Assembly: GCF_039543565.1 (NCBI RefSeq)
Contig: NZ_BAABJZ010000093.1
Location: 1 to 64,000, forward strand
Direction: 5' to 3'
From: Ferrimonas pelagia
GTDB lineage: Bacteria; Pseudomonadota; Gammaproteobacteria; Enterobacterales; Shewanellaceae
DNA: 64,000 nucleotides
A program made the position numbers and the translations under genes. The notes under the pieces are model-generated. The model was not told the DNA's origin. It saw only the letters and a list, made by a program, of their open reading frames with translations, and searched no databases. Positions 32,684 to 41,629 of this stretch are shown here, piece after piece (within the stretch, counting starts at the first letter, position 1; each line of letters starts with the position of its first letter).

Positions 32684-34254
32684 TTTTCAAGCGCTTCCAT
32701 TAAGTCGTATAAGCGGTATGCGTTGCCGATAAAGCCCAGTTGACGGTCGGGTCTATCACTGTGTAGCGGCAGCATGGATAAGAAGAGCTGGATCTGCATG
32801 GCATAGAGTGCTCGGGGTGTGACACCGAATTGTTCGGAAACCATCTGACAGAACGACGCCATCACCTGCTCACGCACGCTGTTTTCGGTGATTGAAAACA
32901 GCAGCTCTTGTTGGTGCTGACTGGCGTTGAAGTAGCCGGCAATGATCACATCGTATAAGCCGATGATGGAGTGGGCCAGCTTGGCTAAGTCATAGAGGCT
33001 ATTGCCGTGAATGCTTAGGTTGTTGTCGAGATCGAGACCGCGGGGATCGATCACCTTGATCGAACCGGTACGAAAATCGTACAAGATGTTACTAAAGCAC
33101 AGATCACCATGCAGGACGTTATAGGCACGGTTATCCGCCGGCAGAGCAGACTCACTGGCCTGTGCCAGTTCATAAATGCTCAAGTGTTGTTGGCCGTTGA
33201 CCCGCAGTGGCACTGCCAGATCGATGGTGGCACTGCGGCCATATTCCGCCAGTCTCTGGGCAGTTTTTTGGCCAAATAGCTGGCCCAGTGTCGGACCACT
33301 CTCAACCGGGAATTGTTGCGCGTGGTGGATAAATCGGCAACAAGCACGCAGGACGCGATCCCAAAATTTAGCGGGCAGCAAACTAAAGACATACAGCTCA
33401 TTGAGTGCGGTTAAGTGCAGATATTCGATGCTGTAGGTAAAACGTTCATCGTGCTCGACGGCCTCTAATAATTGCGGTGTGTAGAGCCGCATGGGACCGG
33501 GCAGCGTCTGGTACCAGTGGGCTTCAGCGGCCAGCTTTTGCTTTTTAAGGCTGGATTTGGTCACCACCTGATCGCGGATCTGCATGTCATTGAAGGCACG
33601 CTGGGTGGTCATCTGGCTTTTGGACTGGTAGTAGGTATGACCGTGGCCAAAGTCATACCAGTCGTCGCAGGACTCCGGTATCAGAGGCAGTTCGGCGTGG
33701 TATCCGTTGATGCCTTGAATGAAGTCCCAGTTGGCCGAAACGATATGACGTACCAAGGATTTCGGCTCGGAGAAGCTGAAATAGCCATTGATGATCCAGT
33801 CGCTGGCGCAGCCGTTGTCGCTCTCGGACGGGCGCAATAGCCCGGTGCTGGGGTCGTAGCAGGTCCAGTTGTAGTTCTCTTCGACAGGGCTGATCCCGAT
33901 CTTGTCACTGCCAGACGGCAGTTGTTCGAATAGGGTGTCGCCATGCAATAGAGTGAGTGTCTCTTTTGCATCAAATTCAAGTAGATTGAGCGCGTAGACG
34001 ACCGACTCGCCCAACGACAGGTGTTCAGGAAGAAACAACAGCTCGATGCCGCGTTTTTGCAGGAAGGCTTGGTCGTAAGGGCCGGGTTGGAACTGCTGTG
34101 GCAGCGTCAGGACGATCCGCTCGCCTGCCGGGATCCGCTCGATCTGATGGTGAAACAGGCGACGGTTCCCTACCGGTAAAAAACTTGGGGGTAAGTGGCC
34201 AAACTCGGATTGCAGCTCCGAGGGGATGTAGGCTGCGGAGGTGATCAGATACAT
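32680..34254 (-). CDS. Fusion of nucleotidyltransferase-like and choline-kinase/APH-like domains
   Basis: A 524-residue protein with two parts. The first 220 residues look like a degenerate nucleotidyltransferase: LPPSFLPVGNRRLFHHQI matches the LPVGNKPL region of sugar nucleotidyltransferases but lacks the usual Lys, and LLHGDTLFEQ may be the metal-site strand. The C-terminal part has the small-molecule kinase motifs of the aminoglycoside/choline kinase fold: VLHGDLCFSNILYD near residue 383 (catalytic Asp and Asn) and KVIDPRGLD (metal Asp). The likely reaction is ATP-dependent phosphorylation of a sugar, aminoalcohol or similar. It overlaps the HAD gene by ten bases and the nucleotidyltransferase gene by four. 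Confidence 0.75.
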   Translation of the reverse strand: MYLITSAAYIPSELQSEFGHLPPSFLPVGNRRLFHHQIERIPAGERIVLTLPQQFQPGPYDQAFLQKRGIELLFLPEHLSLGESVVYALNLLEFDAKETLTLLHGDTLFEQLPSGSDKIGISPVEENYNWTCYDPSTGLLRPSESDNGCASDWIINGYFSFSEPKSLVRHIVSANWDFIQGINGYHAELPLIPESCDDWYDFGHGHTYYQSKSQMTTQRAFNDMQIRDQVVTKSSLKKQKLAAEAHWYQTLPGPMRLYTPQLLEAVEHDERFTYSIEYLHLTALNELYVFSLLPAKFWDRVLRACCRFIHHAQQFPVESGPTLGQLFGQKTAQRLAEYGRSATIDLAVPLRVNGQQHLSIYELAQASESALPADNRAYNVLHGDLCFSNILYDFRTGSIKVIDPRGLDLDNNLSIHGNSLYDLAKLAHSIIGLYDVIIAGYFNASQHQQELLFSITENSVREQVMASFCQMVSEQFGVTPRALYAMQIQLFLSMLPLHSDRPDRQLGFIGNAYRLYDLMEALEK

Positions 34255-34625
34255 TCGGCTTCGTTCTTTAGCAGTTGCTCGATCTCGCTCGGGCTTAGGC
34301 GAGCAAACTCACTTGGACGAATGGCTTTATCATCTATATAAAAGCCTTCATGGCCACACCAAGGTTTGCCCACTAGGATCTCGTCGTAAGGGATCTGATG
34401 CTTATCCAGCCAGGCGGTAATGATCGGCAAGGTGTGGATGTTGATCTTGCCAACATTGCCTTCATAGGTGCGCATGTTGCGTGCAGTGGCAATGACGATC
34501 TCGAACCCATTGTCATGGTATTTCCTCAGCGCCTCGATGACATCCAGTCGCGGTAGGACATTGGCGTAATCTGAGGTATTGGCTTGGGTGAGAGTGCCGT
34601 CAAGATCGACGATCAGCCTTTTCAT
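34245..34625 (-). CDS. HAD-family phosphatase, capsule-biosynthesis type
   Basis: A 126-residue minimal HAD hydrolase: motif I IVDLDGTL (Asp7, Asp9), motif II region VIATARNM, a Lys in VGKPW and the acidic motif IV FYIDDKAI. Such capless HAD proteins occur in capsule and LPS gene clusters next to nucleotidyltransferases. It is the first gene of the four-gene overlapping module; the 218-base gap upstream should hold the promoter. Substrate unknown; it may dephosphorylate a sugar- or polyol-phosphate that the kinase/nucleotidyltransferase then act on, but the order of steps is inference. Confidence 0.8.
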   Translation of the reverse strand: MKRLIVDLDGTLTQANTSDYANVLPRLDVIEALRKYHDNGFEIVIATARNMRTYEGNVGKINIHTLPIITAWLDKHQIPYDEILVGKPWCGHEGFYIDDKAIRPSEFARLSPSEIEQLLKNEAECI

Positions 34626-34844
34626 ATGCGAGCAACCTTTGTGTTGGCGGTGTTGAGTCGGGAGTTGAACTATCTCTTGGATTTTAATTCATTTCAGCCC
34701 AGGCGAAACACCTTAAAGCGTCTATTGTGTGGGCGAACTGTCGATGTTTGGCAGATCATTGCGCCAAATGTAATCGTGAGTAAGACCCACGAGGGTGATT
34801 TGCAACACTCTCGCTATCGTTGCCCAGCATAATGGGGCGCCTTG

Positions 34845-35846
34845 CTATCGATAGAATTCCCGATACCAGTCGGCGAATTGCTGCAACCCTTGCGCCAGCG
34901 AGGTGTCCGGGCTGAAGCCGACGGCTTGCTGCAGGTTGTCGGTGTCGGCGTAGGTGGTGTAAACGTCGCCGGGCTGCATTGGCATCAGATTGAGTTTGGC
35001 TTTGGTACCCAGTGCCTGCTCCAGGGTCTGGATAAAGGTCAGTAGCTCAACCGGCTGGTGATTGCCGATATTGAACAGGGCGTAGGGTGCTTTGGACTGG
35101 TCTGGGCGATCACAGCGACGTTCAGGATCCGCCGTTGGCACGTTATCCATCACCCGCACCACGCCTTCGACGATGTCATCGATGTAGGTGAAGTCACGGC
35201 TGAGTTTGCCGTGGTTGTACACATCGATGGGCTCGCCGGCGAGGATCTTCTTGGTGAATTTAAACACCGCCATGTCGGGACGGCCCCAAGGGCCATAGAC
35301 GGTGAAGAAGCGCAAACCGGTCACGGGCATGCCGTACAGGTGGCTGTAGGTGTGGGCCATCAGTTCATTGGACTTCTTGGTGGCCGCGTACAGGCTGATG
35401 GGATGATCGACCGCATCGGCTTCACTGAACGGGGTCTTCTCGTTCATGCCGTAGACCGAGGAGGAGCTGGCATACACCAGGTGCGGCACCTTGCTGTGGC
35501 GACAGCCCTCGAGGATGGTCATCATGCCGGCCAGGTTGCTATCGAGGTAGGCCATGGGGTTGTCGATCGAATAGCGCACCCCGGCTTGGGCGGCCAGGTG
35601 GACGACGCGGTCGAACTGGTGCTCGGTAAACAGCTGCGCCATGCCAGTGCGATCCGCTAGATCTTGCTCAACAAACTGGAACTGATCGCGCTGGGTCAGC
35701 TGCGCCAGGCGGGCCTGCTTAAGATTGACGTCGTAGTAGTCATTGAGGTTATCCAGGCCCACGACCTGATGCCCTTCGTCGAGAAGGCGTTGGCTGACGT
35801 AAAAGCCGATAAAGCCGGCGGCGCCGGTCACCAAAATGTTCATCAT
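34845..35846 (-). CDS. NAD-dependent epimerase, probable UDP-glucuronate 4-epimerase
   Basis: A 333-residue extended short-chain dehydrogenase: NAD-binding GAAGFIG, LDNLNDYYDVNLKQARL (typical of UDP-glucuronate 4-epimerases), catalytic ASSSSVYG and YAATKKSNE (Tyr-x3-Lys) and the FTVYGPWGRPDMA segment. It overlaps the UDP-glucose dehydrogenase gene by four bases (ATGA), so the pair would turn UDP-glucose into UDP-glucuronate and then UDP-galacturonate. Galacturonate is a known core-LPS sugar in bacteria such as Shewanella relatives. Other C4-epimerase substrates cannot be ruled out. Confidence 0.9.
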   Translation of the reverse strand: MMNILVTGAAGFIGFYVSQRLLDEGHQVVGLDNLNDYYDVNLKQARLAQLTQRDQFQFVEQDLADRTGMAQLFTEHQFDRVVHLAAQAGVRYSIDNPMAYLDSNLAGMMTILEGCRHSKVPHLVYASSSSVYGMNEKTPFSEADAVDHPISLYAATKKSNELMAHTYSHLYGMPVTGLRFFTVYGPWGRPDMAVFKFTKKILAGEPIDVYNHGKLSRDFTYIDDIVEGVVRVMDNVPTADPERRCDRPDQSKAPYALFNIGNHQPVELLTFIQTLEQALGTKAKLNLMPMQPGDVYTTYADTDNLQQAVGFSPDTSLAQGLQQFADWYREFYR

Positions 35847-37186
35847 TGCTCCTGCTGAATGCTCATACCACGGCCGATCCCGTAGTAGCTAAAGCCTTTT
35901 TGGGCTAAGCGGGCTGGATCGTACAGGTTTCGGCCATCAACGATAACCGGGTGGTGCAATTCTTGTCGGATCAGATCAAAGTCCGGTGCGCGGAAGGCTT
36001 GCCATTCGGTGCAGATCACCAGCGCATCGGCGCCGCGCAAGGCGGCTTCTTTGGTGCCCATCAACGCCAGATCGTCGCGCTGGCCGAAGATCCGCTGAGT
36101 CTCTTCCATCGCCTCGGGATCGTACGCCTGCACCTTGGCGCCGGCTTGCCACAGGGCCTGCATCAGCACGCGACTGGGCGCTTCGCGCATGTCATCGGTG
36201 TTGGGTTTGAAGGCTAAGCCCCACAGGCAGATGGTTTTACCGGCCAGATCGCCGTCGAAGTGGTGCATCAAGTTACGGAACAGCACGGATTTTTGCTGTT
36301 CATTGACCTGCTCGACGGCTTTGAGGATGGTGGCGCTGTGCTCGATGTGATCGGCGGCTTGGATCAGCGCCTGCACGTCTTTGGGAAAGCAGGAGCCGCC
36401 ATAGCCACAGCCGGGGTAGATAAAGTGGTAACCGATGCGGGGATCGGAGCCGATCCCGCGGCGCACCGATTCGATGTCGGCCCCCAGTTTCTCGGCCAGG
36501 TTGGCCATCTCATTCATAAAGGAGATCTTGGTGGCCAGCATGCAGTTGGCGGCGTATTTGGTCAGCTCGGCGCTGCGTACGTCCATCACCACGGTGCGAT
36601 CCTGTTGCCGGTTGAAGGGCTCATACAGCTCGCGCATGGTGGCGATGGCGTCGGGGTTGTCGCTGCCGATGACGATGCGGTCGGGGCGCATACAGTCGCT
36701 GATGGCGGCGCCCTCTTTGAGAAATTCCGGGTTGGAGACCACCTGAAAGTCGAGCTCACTGTCGCGCTGCTGCAGCACCTTGCCGATCTGAGCCCTGACC
36801 TTATCGGCGGTCCCGACCGGCACCGTGGACTTATTGACCACCACTTTTGCCGCGTTCATGTGTTGGGCGATGGTGCTGGCCACCGCAAGCACGTATTTGA
36901 GATCGGCACTGCCGTCTTCATCCGGCGGCGTGCCCACGGCGATGAATATCACCTGGCCATGCTCGACGCCCTGCTGGGCATCGGTGCTGAAGTGCAACCG
37001 TCCTGCGGCATGATTTTGGGTGACCATCGGCTCCAGGCCTGGCTCGTAGATGGGGATCTGGCCCCGCTCCAGCGCCGCGATCTTGTCGCGGTCGACGTCG
37101 ATGCAGCAGACCTCGTGGCCAAATTCTGCCATCACCGCGGCCTGCACCAAACCAACATAGCCAATACCAAAAACCGACACTTTCAT
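35843..37186 (-). CDS. ugd: UDP-glucose 6-dehydrogenase
   Basis: Oxidises UDP-glucose twice to UDP-glucuronate with NAD. The 447-residue protein begins MKVSVFGIGYVGLVQAAVMA at 37186; the open frame upstream has no similarity. It shows the NAD-binding GxGxxG, NPEFLKEG, the catalytic Cys in GYGGSCFPKD and the LWGLAFKPNTDDMREAPS segment. It is first in a two-gene operon with the epimerase and lies within the surface-glycan block between coaD and waaA. Confidence 0.96.
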   Translation of the reverse strand: MKVSVFGIGYVGLVQAAVMAEFGHEVCCIDVDRDKIAALERGQIPIYEPGLEPMVTQNHAAGRLHFSTDAQQGVEHGQVIFIAVGTPPDEDGSADLKYVLAVASTIAQHMNAAKVVVNKSTVPVGTADKVRAQIGKVLQQRDSELDFQVVSNPEFLKEGAAISDCMRPDRIVIGSDNPDAIATMRELYEPFNRQQDRTVVMDVRSAELTKYAANCMLATKISFMNEMANLAEKLGADIESVRRGIGSDPRIGYHFIYPGCGYGGSCFPKDVQALIQAADHIEHSATILKAVEQVNEQQKSVLFRNLMHHFDGDLAGKTICLWGLAFKPNTDDMREAPSRVLMQALWQAGAKVQAYDPEAMEETQRIFGQRDDLALMGTKEAALRGADALVICTEWQAFRAPDFDLIRQELHHPVIVDGRNLYDPARLAQKGFSYYGIGRGMSIQQEQ

Positions 37187-37434
37187 GGTGGATCCCCTAT
37201 TAAATACGGCCCTCAGAGGGCAAAACTTGGCGCAACAAGGGATGGGCTCAATGTTTGCACGTGCGAGCGGTGCTGCATGGCCCAACCGTCGTATTTTAGG
37301 ATAGGTGGGATCTGCGTAGGTGGATGAAAAAGGGAGCGTTGACTGCGAATTTGGTGGCGCTGTCGGGGGTGGCATTGTCTTTATGACGGACTTTTTCTTA
37401 GAATGGCCGGCTCATTCCTGGGATCCTGAACATC

Positions 37435-38151
37435 ATGAAAACCCTCAATCTGCCTCCTCATACGGTTTTGCTTGCCAGCGAGATCCCCTCCAGTGACTTT
37501 TCGGTCGGCACCTTTGAGCCGGATTGGTTGCGGCAGCAAGGGTGGCTAACGGGCAGCTCTGACAGCTCGGGGCGCAATCCGGCGTGGTTCTTTCAGCATC
37601 AGAATGGCGAGTGCGTGTTGCGTCACTATTGGCGTGGCGGGTTGCCGGGCAAGGTGCTGCGCGACACCTACTTGTACACGGGACTGGAGCGCAGTCGGCC
37701 TTATCGAGAATTTGCCCTGATGGAGTGGATGTGGCAGCAGGGATTGCCGGTGGCGCAGCCGGTGGCGGCGCGGCTGACCCGAACCTTGTTGCGTTATCGG
37801 GCCGATCTGATCACGCTGAAACTGCCGGACAGTCAGGATCTGGTGGGGGCGCTGCAACGATCGCCGTTGGGCAAGCGTGAATGGCGTAAGGTGGGGGCGA
37901 TGATCGCCCGCTTTCATGATGCCGGGATCTACCACGCCGATCTGAATGCACGCAATATCCTGCAAAGCCAGGAGAGCTACTTCTTGATCGACTTTGATCG
38001 GGGGGAGCGGCGTCAACCGCATAAAGGCTGGATGAAGGCCAACCTGGAGCGGCTTAAACGCTCCTTGCATAAGGAGCTTGGTCGCGTCGAGGGGTTGCAC
38101 TGGGTGCCGGAGCGGGACTGGCCTGCGTTGATCGAAGGGTATATGGCCTAA
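37435..38151 (+). CDS. kdkA: Kdo kinase
   Basis: 3-deoxy-D-manno-octulosonic acid kinase, which phosphorylates Kdo of the LPS inner core at O-4 using ATP. The 238-residue protein has the kinase-like fold: HYWRGG near the N-terminus, catalytic loop YHADLNARNIL and metal site LIDFDRGERR. Its presence typically goes with a single, phosphorylated Kdo in the core (Haemophilus, Vibrio, Shewanella types). It is convergent with waaA, 94 bases apart. Confidence 0.92.
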   Translation: MKTLNLPPHTVLLASEIPSSDFSVGTFEPDWLRQQGWLTGSSDSSGRNPAWFFQHQNGECVLRHYWRGGLPGKVLRDTYLYTGLERSRPYREFALMEWMWQQGLPVAQPVAARLTRTLLRYRADLITLKLPDSQDLVGALQRSPLGKREWRKVGAMIARFHDAGIYHADLNARNILQSQESYFLIDFDRGERRQPHKGWMKANLERLKRSLHKELGRVEGLHWVPERDWPALIEGYMA

Positions 38152-38245
38152 CAGAGCCGCCGAGCGCTAGCCTGGAGCCGAGCTCCTAGCCAACGGTTGG
38201 GTAAGCTCTGAGCTCCGAGTCCCTATGTCTCCGAGTACTGGGCCC

Positions 38246-39511
38246 CTAGTCGTTGCTTGTCAATAACGCCTCTGCGACGGTCAGTTGGCGTTGAGTGGCG
38301 CCGCGGTTGATCTCGACCACGCGCTGACCCTTTTTTCCCATCGCTTGGGCTTGGCTACGCAGTGACAGCAGGTGCTCGAGTTGCTCGGCCAGGTCGTCGC
38401 TGTTGCTGACCACGCTCATGCCACCGGCTTGCACCAGTGCGGCGCCGATCTCGGCGAAATTGAAGTGATGTGGCCCCATCAGCACCGGCTTGGCCAGGGC
38501 GGCGGGCTCCAATGGATTGTGACCGCCGCGCTCGATCAGGCTACCGCCGACAAAACAAGCATCGCTCATCCCGTACAGCGCCATCAGCTCGCCCATGGTA
38601 TCGCCGATCAGCACTTGGATCTCGTCGCCGACGGTGTCGGACTGGCTGCGTCGCGCCGTTTGGAAGCCCGCCTGTTTGCTTAATTGAATGGCGGCCTCAA
38701 ATTGCTCCGGATGGCGTGGCACCAACAGCAGGAGCAGATCCGGATGCATCTGTTGCAGTTGGCGATGGGCCGCTAAGGCCTGCTCAAACTCGCCCGGGTG
38801 GGTCGAGCCGGCGCACCACACCGCGCGCTCACCGAGCCACTGCCGGCGTTGGCTGGCGATATCCGAGGTTTGCGCAAGATCGACATCAAACTTGAGGCTG
38901 CCACACACGGTCAGCTTGGCGGGGTCTAGCCCCAAGGAGACCAGTCGTTCGCCATCCACTTCGTTTTGCATCGCCACGGCGCTCAGTTGGGTCAGCATCG
39001 GCTGGATCAGCTTGGGAAAGCGGGCATAACCTTGAGCCGAGCGGGAGGACAAACGCGCATTGGTCAGCATGACCGGCGTCTCGTTTTGGTGGCAGGCGTG
39101 GATCAGGTTCGGCCAGAGTTCGGTTTCAACGAGGATCACCAGCTGAGGTCGCAGGGCTTTGACAAAGCGCTGGCAGATCACCGGCAGATCCAATGGCAGA
39201 TAGCAGTGCTGTACGCTGTCTCCCAGGTGTTGCTTCACTTGGGCGGAGCCGCTGGGGGTGGTCGATGTGACGGTAATGGACTGGTGTGGAAAGCGCGCTT
39301 GGAGTGCCCTGATCAAGGGCAAAGCGGCGAGGGTTTCCCCCATGGAGGCGCAATGGATCACGATCCCACCCTGCTGGGCAGGGAAGTGTCGTCCGAGCCG
39401 CTCACCCAGGCGTTGACGGTAGGCCGGATCCTTGCGGCTACGCCACAACAGGTAGAGCAGGATAACCGGCAGCAAAAGGGTGACTAACAGGCTGTAGATA
39501 AAGCGGTTCAT
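38246..39511 (-). CDS. waaA: 3-deoxy-D-manno-octulosonic acid transferase
   Basis: Transfers Kdo from CMP-Kdo to lipid IVA at the inner membrane. The 421-residue GT-B enzyme has an N-terminal membrane anchor (FIYSLLVTLLLPVILLYLL), catalytic Glu in CASMGETLAALPLI, the VETELWPN motif and the C-terminal GGHNPLEPAALAKPVL donor-binding motif. The neighbouring Kdo kinase suggests the enzyme adds one Kdo only. It marks the right end of the glycan block that starts at coaD. Confidence 0.96.
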   Translation of the reverse strand: MNRFIYSLLVTLLLPVILLYLLWRSRKDPAYRQRLGERLGRHFPAQQGGIVIHCASMGETLAALPLIRALQARFPHQSITVTSTTPSGSAQVKQHLGDSVQHCYLPLDLPVICQRFVKALRPQLVILVETELWPNLIHACHQNETPVMLTNARLSSRSAQGYARFPKLIQPMLTQLSAVAMQNEVDGERLVSLGLDPAKLTVCGSLKFDVDLAQTSDIASQRRQWLGERAVWCAGSTHPGEFEQALAAHRQLQQMHPDLLLLLVPRHPEQFEAAIQLSKQAGFQTARRSQSDTVGDEIQVLIGDTMGELMALYGMSDACFVGGSLIERGGHNPLEPAALAKPVLMGPHHFNFAEIGAALVQAGGMSVVSNSDDLAEQLEHLLSLRSQAQAMGKKGQRVVEINRGATQRQLTVAEALLTSND

Positions 39512-39649
39512 TAGGCTGGTTCCACGAGGTTTGGGCAGATAATAGGGAAGCGGGTGCAGGCTTTCAAATAAATGCTGGGGAGTGCTACCCTAACCGCACA
39601 TTCGTGCTAATTAACTTGTGCCCAGCATAGGGCTGTGGTGGTCATAACA

Positions 39650-40303
39650 ATGAAGACAAAAGATCGGATCATCGAAGCCAGTTGCGCTTTATTTAATTCA
39701 CAGGGAGAGCGGGCGGTCACCACTAATCATATCGCCGCATATTTGGGGATAAGTCCAGGCAACCTGTACTACCACTTCCGCAATAAAGAGCAGATCATCC
39801 GTGCCATCTTCAGCTGGTACGAAGCCTATTTGGAAGAGGGCTTTGCGCCGGTTGATACCGACGATGCGCGCAGTTTGATGGAGCGCTACCTGGAAAAGCT
39901 GTTTAAAGGGATGTGGCAGTTTCGCTTTCTGTACGCCAGCCTAGCGGACATTCTGGCGCGGGATAAGGAGCTGCATAAACGTTATCTGGAGGCGCATGAG
40001 CGCAACCTGCAGCAGGCGTTAGAGACCACGCGGCACCTTAAGCGGCTGGGGATCCTCACTGTGGAAGATCAATACGAAAAGGCCTTTACCGAAGGCATGA
40101 AGATGATCGTAACCCACTGGATCAGTAATCTGTACATCAAGAACCTGGATGGCGAGATCACCGAGTCAATGGTGTACCAGGGCGTGTTGATGTTGTTGGA
40201 GCTGTTCAGCGGTTACATAGCGGAGCCGGCAAAGCCGATGTTCGAGGAGATCATGGCACACTATCGTGCCCTCGCACAGGGACAAGACAGTGTCAAATCA
40301 TGA
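39650..40303 (+). CDS. TetR/AcrR family transcriptional regulator
   Basis: A 217-residue regulator with an N-terminal TetR HTH (TTNHIAAYLGISPGNLYYHF) and a helical ligand-binding domain that ends in MLLELFSGYIAEPAKP. The start at 39650 gives MKTKDRIIEASCALF, the usual TetR beginning; an in-frame GTG lies five codons earlier. It is divergent from waaA and 120 bases upstream of kbl. Its target and ligand are unknown; it may act on itself or on the adjacent genes. Confidence 0.87.
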   Translation: MKTKDRIIEASCALFNSQGERAVTTNHIAAYLGISPGNLYYHFRNKEQIIRAIFSWYEAYLEEGFAPVDTDDARSLMERYLEKLFKGMWQFRFLYASLADILARDKELHKRYLEAHERNLQQALETTRHLKRLGILTVEDQYEKAFTEGMKMIVTHWISNLYIKNLDGEITESMVYQGVLMLLELFSGYIAEPAKPMFEEIMAHYRALAQGQDSVKS

Positions 40304-40423
40304 GTAGGCCCTGATTTATAGAGGGAATGGTGGGTTTCTGATGGATGAGCTGCAACTTCGTCGCCGGTCGGCTAGTATGACCGCCATTGTGACTTAATTG
40401 CCCTCGGTTTCTCAGGAGAACCC

Positions 40424-41620
40424 ATGTCCACTTCTGCGTTTTATCAACAGATCCGCGACCAGATCGAACAGGTTAAAGCGGACGGCCTGTACAAGAGCGA
40501 GCGGGTGATCACCACCGCCCAGCAACCGGCCATCGCCGTTGCCAGCGGCGATCAGGTCATCAACTTCTGCGCCAACAACTACTTGGGCCTGGCCAATCAT
40601 CCGGAGCTGATCGGCGCTGCGAAGGCAGGACTGGACGATCACGGCTTCGGCATGGCCTCGGTGCGCTTTATTTGTGGCACTCAGGACATCCACAAAGTGT
40701 TGGAGCAGAAGCTGTCTGACTTCCTGGGGATGGAAGACACCATTCTTTACTCCTCCTGCTTCGACGCCAACGCTGGCCTGTTCGAGACCCTGCTCAGCGC
40801 CGAAGACGCCATCATCTCCGATGCGCTCAACCACGCCTCCATCATCGACGGTGTGCGCCTGTGTAAAGCCAAACGCTTCCGCTACGCCAACAACGACATG
40901 GTGGAGCTGGAAAACTGCCTGAAGGCAGCGCAAGAGGCCGGTGCCCGCAATATCCTGATCGCCACCGACGGCGTGTTCTCCATGGATGGCGTGATCGCCA
41001 ATCTGGAAGCCGTGTGCGACTTGGCCGATAAGTATGGCGCTCTGGTGATGGTGGATGACTCCCACGCGGTGGGCTTCGTTGGCGAAGACGGTCGCGGTAC
41101 CCACGAGCACTGCAAGGTGATGGATCGCGTCGATATCATCACCGGTACCCTGGGCAAAGCCCTGGGCGGTGCTTCCGGTGGCTTCACTTCCGGTAAGAAA
41201 GAGGTGATCGACTGGTTGCGTCAGCGCTCCCGTCCTTACCTGTTCTCCAACTCGCTGGCGCCCGCCATTGTGTCCGCCTCCATCCGGGTGATCGACATGA
41301 TGGCCGATGGCGCGGACTTGCGTGCCAAGCTGTGGGACAACGCCGAGCGTTTCCGCCGTGAAATGAGCGCCGCAGGCTTTACCCTAGCCGGTGCCGATCA
41401 CGCCATCATCCCGGTGATGATCGGCGATGCTGCGTTGGCCGCCGAGTTTGCCGATCGCCTGCTGGCCGAAGGCATTTACGTGGTGGGCTTCTCCTTCCCT
41501 GTGGTACCCAAGGGCCAGGCGCGCATTCGTACCCAGATGTCCGCAGCGCACACACCCGAGCAGATGGATAAGGCGATCGAAGCCTTTATCCGTATCGGCA
41601 AAGACATGAAGATCATCTAA
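40424..41620 (+). CDS. kbl: Glycine C-acetyltransferase (2-amino-3-ketobutyrate CoA ligase)
   Basis: A PLP enzyme that splits 2-amino-3-ketobutyrate with CoA to glycine and acetyl-CoA, the second step of threonine breakdown. The 398-residue protein has NFCANNYLGLANHP, the VDDSHAVGFVG motif and the PLP-binding Lys in GTLGKALGGASGG. AGGAG precedes the ATG. tdh follows after nine bases, forming the kbl-tdh operon known to answer to leucine/Lrp in E. coli; no Lrp site could be identified here by eye. Confidence 0.97.
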   Translation: MSTSAFYQQIRDQIEQVKADGLYKSERVITTAQQPAIAVASGDQVINFCANNYLGLANHPELIGAAKAGLDDHGFGMASVRFICGTQDIHKVLEQKLSDFLGMEDTILYSSCFDANAGLFETLLSAEDAIISDALNHASIIDGVRLCKAKRFRYANNDMVELENCLKAAQEAGARNILIATDGVFSMDGVIANLEAVCDLADKYGALVMVDDSHAVGFVGEDGRGTHEHCKVMDRVDIITGTLGKALGGASGGFTSGKKEVIDWLRQRSRPYLFSNSLAPAIVSASIRVIDMMADGADLRAKLWDNAERFRREMSAAGFTLAGADHAIIPVMIGDAALAAEFADRLLAEGIYVVGFSFPVVPKGQARIRTQMSAAHTPEQMDKAIEAFIRIGKDMKII

Positions 41621-41629
41621 GGAGCGGTC

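Noticed and set aside
36260..37327. 355-codon plus-strand frame opposite ugd
   Set aside because: Shadow of a fully conserved dehydrogenase gene.
38152..38245. Repeated GAGCTCC-like words between kdkA and waaA
   Set aside because: Short, imperfect and without a stem followed by T; probably chance similarity in a GC-rich gap.
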